Positions 17,002 through 24,660 of a DNA stretch of 58,971 nucleotides are shown piece by piece. The stretch's first letter is position 1; the number at the start of each line of letters is the position of its first letter. The translations under genes and the position numbers were made by a program. Under the pieces are notes generated by a model, which worked only from the letters and a program-made list of their open reading frames with translations, was not told the DNA's origin and did no database searches. Source of the stretch: Mucilaginibacter pineti (GTDB lineage: Bacteria; Bacteroidota; Bacteroidia; Sphingobacteriales; Sphingobacteriaceae); assembly GCF_900101875.1 (NCBI RefSeq), contig NZ_FNAI01000023.1, forward strand, positions 1 through 58,971. The letters run 5' to 3'.

Positions 17002-17855
17002 TTAAGCTGGCAGGCTTTCCAGATCTTAACCGCTTCTACCGCTTCCTTTACGTCATGAACCCTTAAAATATTGGCGCCTTTGGTAAGAGCTATGGTATTT
17101 AAAACGCTGGTACCATTCAATGCTTCAATAGCCGTATTGTTAAGTAAGCCGTAGATCATTTTTTTTCGGGAAACCCCTACCAGCATGGGTAGGCCAAGCA
17201 TGTCAAAATCCTGGAGCCGGGCCATTAGCGCATAGCCGTGCTCGGGCTTTTTGGCAAATCCAAAGCCGGGATCGAGGATCACATCATGTATGCCCAGTTG
17301 TTTCAATTGCTGGTATTTCGACACAAAATAATCGAGCACTTCGGTAAAAACATCGTCATATTGCGCCAGCTGCACCATGTTTTGCGGGGTGCCTTTCATG
17401 TGCATTAGTATATATGGCACCTGCAGGCGGGCAACGGTAGTAAACATATCCGCATCCAATTGCCCCCCCGAAATATCATTGATTATATGCGCGCCCGCTT
17501 TCACCGCCGTTTCGGCAACTTGCGAACGGAACGTGTCGATAGACAGAACAGCATCGGGAAAGTTCTTTACAATCGCTTCAACTACAGGCAACAAGCGGTC
17601 GGTTTCCTGCTGTATGCTGATATCCTCGGCACCGGGGCGTGATGAATAAGCACCCAGATCGAGGAAGGCAGCGCCGTCGGTCAGCATTTTTTGGGCTTGT
17701 AGCAACGCACCGTCAACATCGGGCTTACGGCTATCGGCAAAAAAAGAATCGGGCGTAATGTTAATGATCCCCATAACTTTTGGGATTGATATGTCGATAA
17801 GTTTACCGCCCGCATTTAGGGTAACCTTTTTATGAAAAAATGTATCTTTAGCCAC
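16998..17855 (-). CDS. folP: Dihydropteroate synthase
   Basis: 285 aa. It condenses 6-hydroxymethyl-dihydropterin diphosphate with p-aminobenzoate in folate synthesis. Both family signatures are present: VMGIINITPDSFFAD near residue 27 and FLDLGAYSSRPGAEDIS near 65. DTFRSQVAETAVKAGAHIINDISGG and LDPGFGFAKKPEHG complete the TIM-barrel active site, and a C-terminal RVHDV segment follows. Usual length. A TAACTTTG -7 box lies 34 bp upstream. The 3' end overlaps the dinB stop codon by 4 bp. Confidence 0.96.
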   Translation of the reverse strand: MAKDTFFHKKVTLNAGGKLIDISIPKVMGIINITPDSFFADSRKPDVDGALLQAQKMLTDGAAFLDLGAYSSRPGAEDISIQQETDRLLPVVEAIVKNFPDAVLSIDTFRSQVAETAVKAGAHIINDISGGQLDADMFTTVARLQVPYILMHMKGTPQNMVQLAQYDDVFTEVLDYFVSKYQQLKQLGIHDVILDPGFGFAKKPEHGYALMARLQDFDMLGLPMLVGVSRKKMIYGLLNNTAIEALNGTSVLNTIALTKGANILRVHDVKEAVEAVKIWKACQLN

Positions 17856-17888
17856 TGTTTTACTTAATTGCCGTATAGTTTACGTATG

Positions 17889-17896
17889 CAAAGTTA
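17889..17896 (-). promoter_or_regulatory. Candidate -7 box (TAACTTTG) of folP
   Basis: The plus strand reads CAAAGTTA. Exact TAnnTTTG on the minus strand, 34 bp before the folP start, giving an inferred leader of about 28 nt. No clear -33. Confidence 0.4.
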
Positions 17897-17962
17897 AATT
17901 AACTTTATATACCCTTAACAGCATTAAAATTAAAACAATCAACATTAAAACATTTACATAAG

Positions 17963-18499
17963 TTGAGCAACACAGCAGCAGAGTACGACGCCGTTATTAA
18001 CAATTGCAAGGGCCTTTTTATGAAAAAGACCCGCGACTATGGTACCGCATGGCGCATCCTTCGTCCGCAATCTATCACCGACCAGATATTTATTAAAGCG
18101 CAACGTATCCGTACGCTGGAAGAAAAAAAGATCTCGAAAGTAGGCGATGACATTACCGGCGAATATGTTGGCATTGTGAATTATTGCGTTATAGCCATGA
18201 TGCAGCTGGATTGCAGTGCCGATACACCATCCGAACTTGCAGTTGACCATGTAGAAAGACTTTTCAATGAAAAGGTATTGGAAACCAAGGAGCTGATGTT
18301 TGCCAAAAATCATGATTACGGCGAAGCCTGGCGCGATATGCGGATCAGTTCATTAACTGATCTGATATTGATGAAGCTGCTGCGTGTAAAACAAATTGAA
18401 GATAATAAAGGCCTTACCGAAGCATCGGAAGGTGTAAAAGCCAATTACCAGGACATGCTGAACTACTCGGTATTTGCCCTCATAAAACTTGGATTATAA
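17963..18499 (+). CDS. DUF1599 family protein
   Basis: 178 aa. It contains two tandem copies of a helical motif: KTRDYGTAWRILRPQSITDQ (about 24-43) and KNHDYGEAWRDMRISSLTD (about 115-133), the double arrangement typical of DUF1599 in Bacteroidota (a family named as nucleotide-modification-associated). The start is a TTG at 17963; no upstream in-frame ATG fits and the N-terminus then matches family length. The stop codon shares one base with the ATG of the following DoxX gene, and this DUF1599-DoxX pairing is a recurring arrangement in the phylum. Biochemical function unknown to me. Confidence 0.82.
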   Translation: MSNTAAEYDAVINNCKGLFMKKTRDYGTAWRILRPQSITDQIFIKAQRIRTLEEKKISKVGDDITGEYVGIVNYCVIAMMQLDCSADTPSELAVDHVERLFNEKVLETKELMFAKNHDYGEAWRDMRISSLTDLILMKLLRVKQIEDNKGLTEASEGVKANYQDMLNYSVFALIKLGL

Positions 18500-19653
18500 T
18501 GAAAAACGGCCTGATATGGTTTTGCAGGATAGCAGTTGGTTTGCTATTTATATTCTCCGGCCTGATCAAGGCTAACGACCCGCTGGGTTTTTCCTACAAA
18601 CTCGATGAATATTTCGAAGTATTTAACATCACTTTCCTGAGCAGCTTTGCGCTTAGCATAGCTATATTATTATGCGCGCTGGAAATGCTGTTGGGTTTTG
18701 CGCTGCTTATTGGCGCCCGCCCGGTAAAAGTTGCCTGGGGATTATTGCTGCTCATTATATTCTTCGGCTTTTTAACCTTTTACTCGGCCTACTTTAAAGT
18801 AGTACAAACCTGCGGCTGCTTTGGCGATGCCATACCGTTAACGCCTTGGCAATCATTTAGCAAGGATATGGTTCTGCTGCTTTTGGTGGCTGTAATATTT
18901 GTAAACCGTAAAACAATAAAACCCTTGTTTAGCGCAAAATGTGGCGACCAATGGCTTATCGGCGCTGCCATTGTTTCGGTAGGATTTGGGCTGTACACCT
19001 ATAATTTTTTACCGGTAATTGATTTTTTACCTTATAAAATAGGCGCTAATATTCTGGAAGAAATGAAACGCCCAACTGGAGCGCCTTCCGATATTTTTGA
19101 GCTTACCTATAACTTAAAAAACAAAAAGACGGGCGAAAAAAAGTCCATGAGTGATAAGGAGTATCTTAAAACCAACATATGGAAAGATGCTAACTGGGAA
19201 GTACAGGGCGATCCGGAAAGTCACCTCATTAAAAAGGGTTTTGAACCCAAGATCCGCGACCTTTCCATACAGGATGCGCAAGGCAATAAATTTAACGATG
19301 AGCTACTGTCGAGCCCATTCTACAGCGTTTTCATTGTAGCTTACGATTTGCATACAACCAACGGCGAGGCAATGAACCGCCTGAACGCGCTGGCTGCAAG
19401 CCTTATTGATAATTATAATATCCATACCATTATACTCACATCAAGTTCGCCGCAGGATGCGCTGGCCTATACCAAAGAGCATAAGCTGGTAAGTGAAATA
19501 TTTTATGCCGATGGCGTTCCGCTTAAAACAATGGTGCGTTCAAGCCCGGGTGTAATATTGATGAAGAACGGGGTGGTTATTAATAAATGGCATTACCATT
19601 CGGTGCCTACGTATGATATCCTGGTTAAAAAATATTTTCAACCGCAACAATAA
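18499..19653 (+). CDS. DoxX-domain membrane protein with C-terminal redox-like domain (BT_3928 type)
   Basis: 384 aa. The N-terminal 130 residues carry four membrane helices with the DoxX pattern (GLLFIFSGLIKANDPLGFSY at 14-33). A conserved TCGCFGDAIPLTPWQS motif follows helix 3 (about 110-125), as in MauE/DoxX-type thiol proteins. A fifth helix lies near 155-175; the C-terminal 170 residues (RDLSIQDAQGNKFNDELLSS and later) look thioredoxin-like but lack a CxxC. The inferred role is handling disulfide or quinol redox at the membrane. It overlaps DUF1599 by one base and is 2 bp from the permease gene. Confidence 0.82.
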   Translation: MKNGLIWFCRIAVGLLFIFSGLIKANDPLGFSYKLDEYFEVFNITFLSSFALSIAILLCALEMLLGFALLIGARPVKVAWGLLLLIIFFGFLTFYSAYFKVVQTCGCFGDAIPLTPWQSFSKDMVLLLLVAVIFVNRKTIKPLFSAKCGDQWLIGAAIVSVGFGLYTYNFLPVIDFLPYKIGANILEEMKRPTGAPSDIFELTYNLKNKKTGEKKSMSDKEYLKTNIWKDANWEVQGDPESHLIKKGFEPKIRDLSIQDAQGNKFNDELLSSPFYSVFIVAYDLHTTNGEAMNRLNALAASLIDNYNIHTIILTSSSPQDALAYTKEHKLVSEIFYADGVPLKTMVRSSPGVILMKNGVVINKWHYHSVPTYDILVKKYFQPQQ

Positions 19654-19655
19654 GC

Positions 19656-20714
19656 ATGATCAGCTACCTGCTCCGCAAATTTTTTTACGGACTGGCGGTT
19701 ATGCTGGGCGTGGTGCTGGTGGTTTTCTTCCTGTTTAATATCCTGCCCGTTGATCCTGCCCGGATGACACAGGGACAGCGTGCCGATGTACAATCATTAC
19801 AAGCCGTACGCAAGGAGTTTGGCCTGGATAAGCCGCTGCCTACCCAATTTGCTTATTATATTAATGACCTATCGCCCATAGGCATCCATTTAAATACTGC
19901 GGAAGAGCAGCAGCGTTATCATTACGCCAAATTATTTTCGGTGAGCAAAGCAAAGGTGCTGGCGCTCAAATGGCCATACCTCCGTCGATCATACCAAACC
20001 CGTAAGGATGTTGCCAGCCTGCTTATGGAGGTTATCCCCAATACGCTGGTGCTGGCTGCTACGGCTATGATCTTCGCTATAATTATAGGCGTATTTTGGG
20101 GTGTGCTGAGTACGGTTAATAAAGATACCTGGATAGATAAGCTGGCCATTAGTTTTTCTACCCTGGGAATTTCTGCCCCATCGTTTTTCGCAGGCATCAT
20201 TATCGCCTGGATCTTTGGGTTTGAGTTAAGCCGCTACACCGGCCTCAATATGTCTGGCAGTTTATATAGTTACGACCCTTTCCGGGGCGAGGTACTTACA
20301 TTAAGGAACCTCATATTGCCCATGATAACGCTTGGTTTGCGGCCGCTGGCTATTATAGTACAGCTAACCCGTAACGCTATGCTTGATGTTTTAGGGCAGG
20401 ATTACATCCGCACGGCAAAGGCTAAGGGATTAAGTAACCGCACTATCATTTATCGCCATGCGTTAAAAAACGCACTTAACCCCGTTATAACTGCTATTGC
20501 CAACTGGTTCGCGTCGTTACTGGCCGGGTCGTTTTTTGTGGAGTATATTTTTGGTTATAATGGCTTGGGTAAGGCTACGGTTGATGCCCTGGAAATGTCG
20601 GATTTTCCGGTAGTGATGGGCTCCATCCTTTTCATCGCGTTTATTTTTGTGGTGATAAGCATATTGGTTGATATTATTTATGTTTGGATAGATCCGCGGG
20701 TTAAATTAAGTTGA
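19656..20714 (+). CDS. Dipeptide/oligopeptide-type ABC transporter permease (DppB-like)
   Basis: 352 aa. Six membrane helices and the BPD_transp_1 domain are seen. The N-terminal FYGLAVMLGVVLVVFFLFNILPVDPAR signature of DppB/OppB proteins is split by a longer periplasmic loop (about 45-115). The EAA loop reads RTAKAKGLSNRTIIYRHALKNALNP (about 248-272), where it contacts the ATPase. The partner permease, ATPases and binding protein are absent from the window, so this is an orphan permease gene between DoxX and aroK. In Bacteroidota dppB and dppC are often unlinked. Confidence 0.9.
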   Translation: MISYLLRKFFYGLAVMLGVVLVVFFLFNILPVDPARMTQGQRADVQSLQAVRKEFGLDKPLPTQFAYYINDLSPIGIHLNTAEEQQRYHYAKLFSVSKAKVLALKWPYLRRSYQTRKDVASLLMEVIPNTLVLAATAMIFAIIIGVFWGVLSTVNKDTWIDKLAISFSTLGISAPSFFAGIIIAWIFGFELSRYTGLNMSGSLYSYDPFRGEVLTLRNLILPMITLGLRPLAIIVQLTRNAMLDVLGQDYIRTAKAKGLSNRTIIYRHALKNALNPVITAIANWFASLLAGSFFVEYIFGYNGLGKATVDALEMSDFPVVMGSILFIAFIFVVISILVDIIYVWIDPRVKLS

Positions 20715-20718
20715 TATT

Positions 20719-21219
20719 ATGAAGTACTTTTTAGTGGGGTTCATGGGCTGCGGCAAAACCACGTGGAGCCGCAAACTGGCTGCCAAATTAGGCTACGAAT
20801 TTATTGATCTGGACCATGCACTTGAAGCACAGGTTGGCATGAGCATAGCCGAATATTTTTCGAGCTTTGGCGAAGATGCCTTCCGCCAAATGGAATCCGA
20901 TCTGCTAAAAAACACGGCTTACCCAGAAAATGTAATAGTATCTACCGGAGGAGGTCTGCCCTGCTTTTTCGACAATATGGATTGGATGAACGCCAACGGC
21001 CAAACCCTGTACATCCAACTTTCGCCCAAAACCCTTGCTGATAGGTTAGAGCATAGCAAAACCGTTCGCCCCGTACTGCAAGGTAAAAAAGGTGATGAAC
21101 TGGTAGAATTCATCACCGGAAAACTAGCCGAGCGCGAAGGTTTTTACCTGCAATCCCAACATATTGTTGATGGCATAAGTATGTCTGTAGAGAAACTGGA
21201 AGAAGCGATAGGCGTTTAG
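20719..21219 (+). CDS. aroK: Shikimate kinase
   Basis: 166 aa. It phosphorylates shikimate at the 3-OH with ATP in aromatic amino-acid synthesis. Walker A GFMGCGKTTWSRKLA (7-21), shikimate-binding Asp in FIDLDHALE (about 32-40), the FRQMES motif (about 56-61) and STGGGLPC (about 74-81, the GGG substrate loop) are present, as is the lid Arg in KTVRPVLQG. Usual length. It is 4 bp from the upstream permease stop codon, so they are probably cotranscribed although unrelated. Confidence 0.95.
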   Translation: MKYFLVGFMGCGKTTWSRKLAAKLGYEFIDLDHALEAQVGMSIAEYFSSFGEDAFRQMESDLLKNTAYPENVIVSTGGGLPCFFDNMDWMNANGQTLYIQLSPKTLADRLEHSKTVRPVLQGKKGDELVEFITGKLAEREGFYLQSQHIVDGISMSVEKLEEAIGV

Positions 21220-21220
21220 C

Positions 21221-22168
21221 TTACTGCGCCTGTTTTAGTTTTCTTCTTTTTCGCCATACTTTAAAAAGCCATATTGCAGCAACTCCAATTACTATAAAAG
21301 GCCAAAGGGTAATAATAGTAAAGAAGATATTTTGCAGTTGGATCCACCCGTTTACCAGTGCCATTTTAAACTTGTAGCCAATTCCTACGCCTTTATCGGC
21401 TTTCTCAACATGCCGGGTATAAAATGTAATATCCAATGAACTGTAGGAAACTTGTTTATTAAGATAATTGAGCTGCCCCTGGGTTGATTCTATATCGCTG
21501 CGAATTTCTGTCAGCTTGTTTTCAATTTCAAGCAAATCAGTTATCCTCGAAGCTTTTTTCAATAATTCCAGGTACCGGTTTTCCAATAGCTTTTTATTAC
21601 CAAGTCTGGTTTTTATATCGATGTAGCGGGTAGTTACATCAGTGATAGAAATGCTCTTTGTATCTATCTTATCGGCCGAGGCCGAAACAGAATCGAGCAC
21701 AAAATCAAAATATTTAGCTGGGATGCGAATTTTTAAATTATACTCTTTTCTATTCTCGTCGCTGTTGGTCGACTGATCATCCTCGTCAACATACCCACCA
21801 TATTTTTTTACGGATAACAGTATTTTTTTACGTGCTATGGCAACATTATTGGTTTCAAACGCAATAGTGCCATCTTTAACTATTTTTTTTGATGTGTCGG
21901 TTACGACATGGGGTGCATTTGTATATCGGTAACCTTTATCATTACCCCCTCCCACATTTCCGTATGCTTCATCGCTGCTAATTGAATTTGGCTCCGCAAG
22001 TTCTACTGCTACAGGAGCAGTATTTTTTTCAAGAACTTCCTTATCTAATTTAACGGCAGGAGATGCAAGATCCAGTACCGAATCTTTTAACTCATTTTTT
22101 GTTTTTGTGCGCCCGCAAGAGGAGAGCAATAATGATAATAATGCAAAAGAGATCAAATAACTTTTCAT
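21221..22168 (-). CDS. DUF4349 lipoprotein with coiled coil and C-terminal membrane helix
   Basis: 315 aa from the ATG at 22168. I prefer this start to an upstream TTG-like start because it gives a clean lipoprotein signal, MKSYLISFALLSLLLSSC. The DUF4349 region (about 95-285) shows KDGTIAFETNNVAIARKKI, YGGYVDEDDQST and a long heptad coiled coil (LLEIENKLTEIRSDIESTQG). A C-terminal helix (about 275-300) is followed by a basic tail KVWRKRRKLKQAQ. The combination suggests a double-anchored envelope protein; the role is unknown. It converges on aroK with a single-base gap. Confidence 0.8.
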   Translation of the reverse strand: MKSYLISFALLSLLLSSCGRTKTKNELKDSVLDLASPAVKLDKEVLEKNTAPVAVELAEPNSISSDEAYGNVGGGNDKGYRYTNAPHVVTDTSKKIVKDGTIAFETNNVAIARKKILLSVKKYGGYVDEDDQSTNSDENRKEYNLKIRIPAKYFDFVLDSVSASADKIDTKSISITDVTTRYIDIKTRLGNKKLLENRYLELLKKASRITDLLEIENKLTEIRSDIESTQGQLNYLNKQVSYSSLDITFYTRHVEKADKGVGIGYKFKMALVNGWIQLQNIFFTIITLWPFIVIGVAAIWLFKVWRKRRKLKQAQ

Positions 22169-22288
22169 AATAAGGAGTTTTAGTTTATAGAACATAAACG
22201 AGCAAAACCTTATTAAATTGTGAAAATTTAAAATAAACGGAATTAAATTTTGTTTATTTATTTTTATTGAAATTATATTTCATTAAAA

Positions 22289-22615
22289 CTATTTTAACTT
22301 CTCATTATTTTTATGCCGGTCTGCATCGCGGATGCTTTTCTTTTCCATGTTTTTTTCCAGTGCATCTGTCAAGTCTATACCCGTTTGGTTGGCCAGGCAA
22401 ATGAGCACGAATAGCACATCTGCCATTTCATCGGCCAGGTTAACCTCCGTATCCGATTTTTTGAACGATTGCTCGCCATATTGCCTCGCCATGATCCGGG
22501 CTACCTCGCCAACCTCTTCCATTAAAATGGCGGTATTGGTTAGCTCATTAAAATACCTGATGCCCATTGTATTTATCCACTTATCTACCAGATGCTGCGC
22601 TTCTTTAATTTCCAT
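22289..22615 (-). CDS. MazG-like nucleotide pyrophosphohydrolase
   Basis: 108 aa, a single all-alpha NTP-pyrophosphatase (MazG/dUTPase-2 type) domain. EEVGEVARIMARQYGEQ (about 30-46) supplies the ExxE half and DEMADVLFVLICLANQTGIDL (about 63-83) supplies the ExxD half of the metal site. Such enzymes hydrolyse non-canonical or excess NTPs to NMP and diphosphate; the substrate cannot be told. It is transcribed 20 bp after dtd on the minus strand, and a shared quality-control role (nucleotides, tRNA) is conceivable. Confidence 0.88.
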   Translation of the reverse strand: MEIKEAQHLVDKWINTMGIRYFNELTNTAILMEEVGEVARIMARQYGEQSFKKSDTEVNLADEMADVLFVLICLANQTGIDLTDALEKNMEKKSIRDADRHKNNEKLK

Positions 22616-22635
22616 AATATTTGTTCAAATAAATT

Positions 22636-23094
22636 TTAGTGGTTCTCTTTGTCGTTTGTATCCATTATAATAGTAACCGGTCCGTCATTAACCAGGCTTA
22701 CTTTCATATCCGCTCCAAAAATACCGGTGGCTATCTTTTTACCTGTTAAAGTTTCCAGCGTTTTTATCATCTGCTCGTATAAGGGTATAGCTTTATCGGG
22801 CCTGGCCGCGCGTATAAACGACGGTCGGTTCCCCTTTTTAGTTTGGGCAAACAAGGTAAACTGCGAAATAAGCAGGATGTCGCCGTCAACATCGGCAAGT
22901 GCCTTGTTCATCAATCCGTTTTCATCGCCAAAAACGCGCATACCGGTAATTTTATTGGCCAGCCAGTTAAGGTCTTCGGTGGTATCGGCATCTTCAATAC
23001 CCAATAACACCAGGAAGCCCGTGGCTATTTGCCCGGTAATTTTGCCATCAACCCGGCAGCTTGCTTCAGAAACGCGTTGCAGTACAGCTCTCAT
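22636..23094 (-). CDS. dtd: D-aminoacyl-tRNA deacylase
   Basis: 152 aa, the full DTD length. It hydrolyses D-aminoacyl-tRNA (and Gly-tRNAAla) to recycle tRNA. Signatures: MRAVLQRVSEASCRVDG at the N-terminus, the chiral-proofreading motif LLISQFTLFAQTKKGNRPSF (SQFTL at about 78-82) and the cross-subunit Gly-cisPro motif in VNDGPVTIIMDT (NxGPV/T, about 136-147). The C-terminal tail NDKENH is short. A long open frame on the opposite strand at 22649-23107 is a shadow of this gene. Confidence 0.96.
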   Translation of the reverse strand: MRAVLQRVSEASCRVDGKITGQIATGFLVLLGIEDADTTEDLNWLANKITGMRVFGDENGLMNKALADVDGDILLISQFTLFAQTKKGNRPSFIRAARPDKAIPLYEQMIKTLETLTGKKIATGIFGADMKVSLVNDGPVTIIMDTNDKENH

Positions 23095-23273
23095 TGTAAA
23101 GATTTAATGCGGCAAGATAAGAAGTAACCAGCGAGAGAAAAGAAACAAGATTTTTTTATCGCATTAACCATCGCCAACACGGTTTTTAAGCCTTATAACT
23201 TGTTTCTGACAATAAAACCATCACTTTTTGCTCAAAAACAATTAAGTTCGCAACCGCTACAAAGTTTTAAAAG

Positions 23274-24509
23274 ATGACTACTAAAAGAGGCTTTACAACT
23301 ACACTGCTACACTCCGACCGTTTAGGCAAACCTGAGCATGGTTCATTACACAAACCCATCCACACTTCGGTAACTTATGGGCACGAGGATGTGCAGGACC
23401 TTGTTGACATTTTCCAGAACAAGAAAAAAGGATACGCTTACTCGCGCCAGGGCAACCCTACCGTTACCGCGTTGGAACATAAAGTTACCAATATGGAAAA
23501 GGGCGTATCGTCCGTAGCATTCTCTACCGGTATGGCGGCTATTTCGGCAACAGTTATGGCGCTTGTAAAACATACCGACCATATTGTGGCCAGCTCATTT
23601 TTGTTTGGTAACACCCGCAGCATTTTTCAAACCTATATTGATATGGGGTTGGATATCACCTTTGTTGATGCTACCGATGTGAAAAATGTTCGCAACGAAA
23701 TAAAAGAGAATACTAAACTGGTTTTCGTAGAAACCATTGCCAACCCGGCGACGCAAATTGCCGACCTGGAAGCTATTGGCGACCTGTGCCAGCAAAAAGG
23801 CATTATATACATGGTTGATAACACCATGACCTCACCATACCTGTTTAACCCTATTAATGTTAAGGCTGGATTAGTTATTAACTCATTAACCAAATACATT
23901 GGCGGCCACGGCAACGCGCTGGGCGGCAGCGTTACAGATACCGGTTTGTTTAACTGGGAAGTATTCCCTAATATTTTTCCCAGCTTTAAGGGCCAAGTTA
24001 AACCCGAAGCATTGGGCATGACACAGGTACGCAAAAAAGGGCTGCGCGATGCCGGCGGTACTTTATCGCCTGAGGCTGCACATTCTATTTCGGTTGGATC
24101 AGAAACCCTTGCCCTGCGCCTTGATCGCGCCTGCTCTAATGCGCTGGCACTGGCCAAATATTTTGAATCGCACCCGAAAATTAAAAAGGTATTTTACCCG
24201 GGTTTGGAAAGCCACCCGCAGCATGACCGCGCAGCAAAACTATTCAGTAAATTTGGCGGGCTGATGAGTATTGAAGTTGATGAAAGCATTGATATCTTCG
24301 CATTTTTAAATAAACTGCAACTGGTTGTAAAATCAAGTAACCTTGGCGATACCCGCACACTGGCTATCCCGGTTGCCCACACCATATTTTTTGAGTTAGG
24401 CGCCGATAAACGTGCCGAAATGGGGATTCCCGAAAGCATGATCCGCCTATCAGTAGGCATCGAAGATCTGGACGACCTGATAGAAGATTTTAAGGCCGCT
24501 TTAGTATAA
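23274..24509 (+). CDS. Cystathionine gamma-synthase / methionine gamma-lyase family PLP enzyme
   Basis: 411 aa, fold-type I Cys/Met-metabolism PLP enzyme. Seen: YAYSRQGNPTVTALE (PLP phosphate-binding Tyr/Arg region), FSTGMAAISATV, FVETIANPATQIADL, VDNTMTSPYL (Asp that binds the PLP pyridine N) and the Schiff-base Lys207 in SLTKYIGGHGNALGG. The C-terminal SSNLGDTRTLAIPVAHT and IRLSVGIEDLDDL are standard. Sequence alone does not settle between gamma-synthase, gamma-lyase and O-acetylhomoserine sulfhydrylase. It has its own terminator (24542-24585). Confidence 0.9.
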   Translation: MTTKRGFTTTLLHSDRLGKPEHGSLHKPIHTSVTYGHEDVQDLVDIFQNKKKGYAYSRQGNPTVTALEHKVTNMEKGVSSVAFSTGMAAISATVMALVKHTDHIVASSFLFGNTRSIFQTYIDMGLDITFVDATDVKNVRNEIKENTKLVFVETIANPATQIADLEAIGDLCQQKGIIYMVDNTMTSPYLFNPINVKAGLVINSLTKYIGGHGNALGGSVTDTGLFNWEVFPNIFPSFKGQVKPEALGMTQVRKKGLRDAGGTLSPEAAHSISVGSETLALRLDRACSNALALAKYFESHPKIKKVFYPGLESHPQHDRAAKLFSKFGGLMSIEVDESIDIFAFLNKLQLVVKSSNLGDTRTLAIPVAHTIFFELGADKRAEMGIPESMIRLSVGIEDLDDLIEDFKAALV

Positions 24510-24541
24510 GCCGGCAACAAGACGATCTGCCCCAATAATAC

Positions 24542-24585
24542 AAAGCCCGAAATTATATGCGTAAAGCAATATAATTTCGGGCTTT
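24542..24585 (+). terminator. Hairpin terminator after the PLP enzyme gene
   Basis: 17-bp perfect arms, AAAGCCCGAAATTATAT (24542-24558) and its complement (24569-24585), 33 bp past the stop codon, followed by AACTTTTTAAT. Confidence 0.75.
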
Positions 24586-24660
24586 AACTTTTTAATATTA
24601 TTTATAAAGTTTAATTTGCGTACCGATCTCATAAAACATCCTGTTAAATCAACTTCTTGT

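Noticed and set aside
22649..23107. 152-aa open frame on the plus strand
   Set aside because: Exactly antisense to dtd, which has all family motifs; codon composition reflects the complement.
23633..24157. 174-aa open frame on the minus strand
   Set aside because: Antisense to the PLP enzyme gene; no recognisable domain.
24616..24660. N-terminal extension of the hexosaminidase from TTG 24616
   Set aside because: The ATG at 24661 starts a perfect signal peptide; the extension would bury it.
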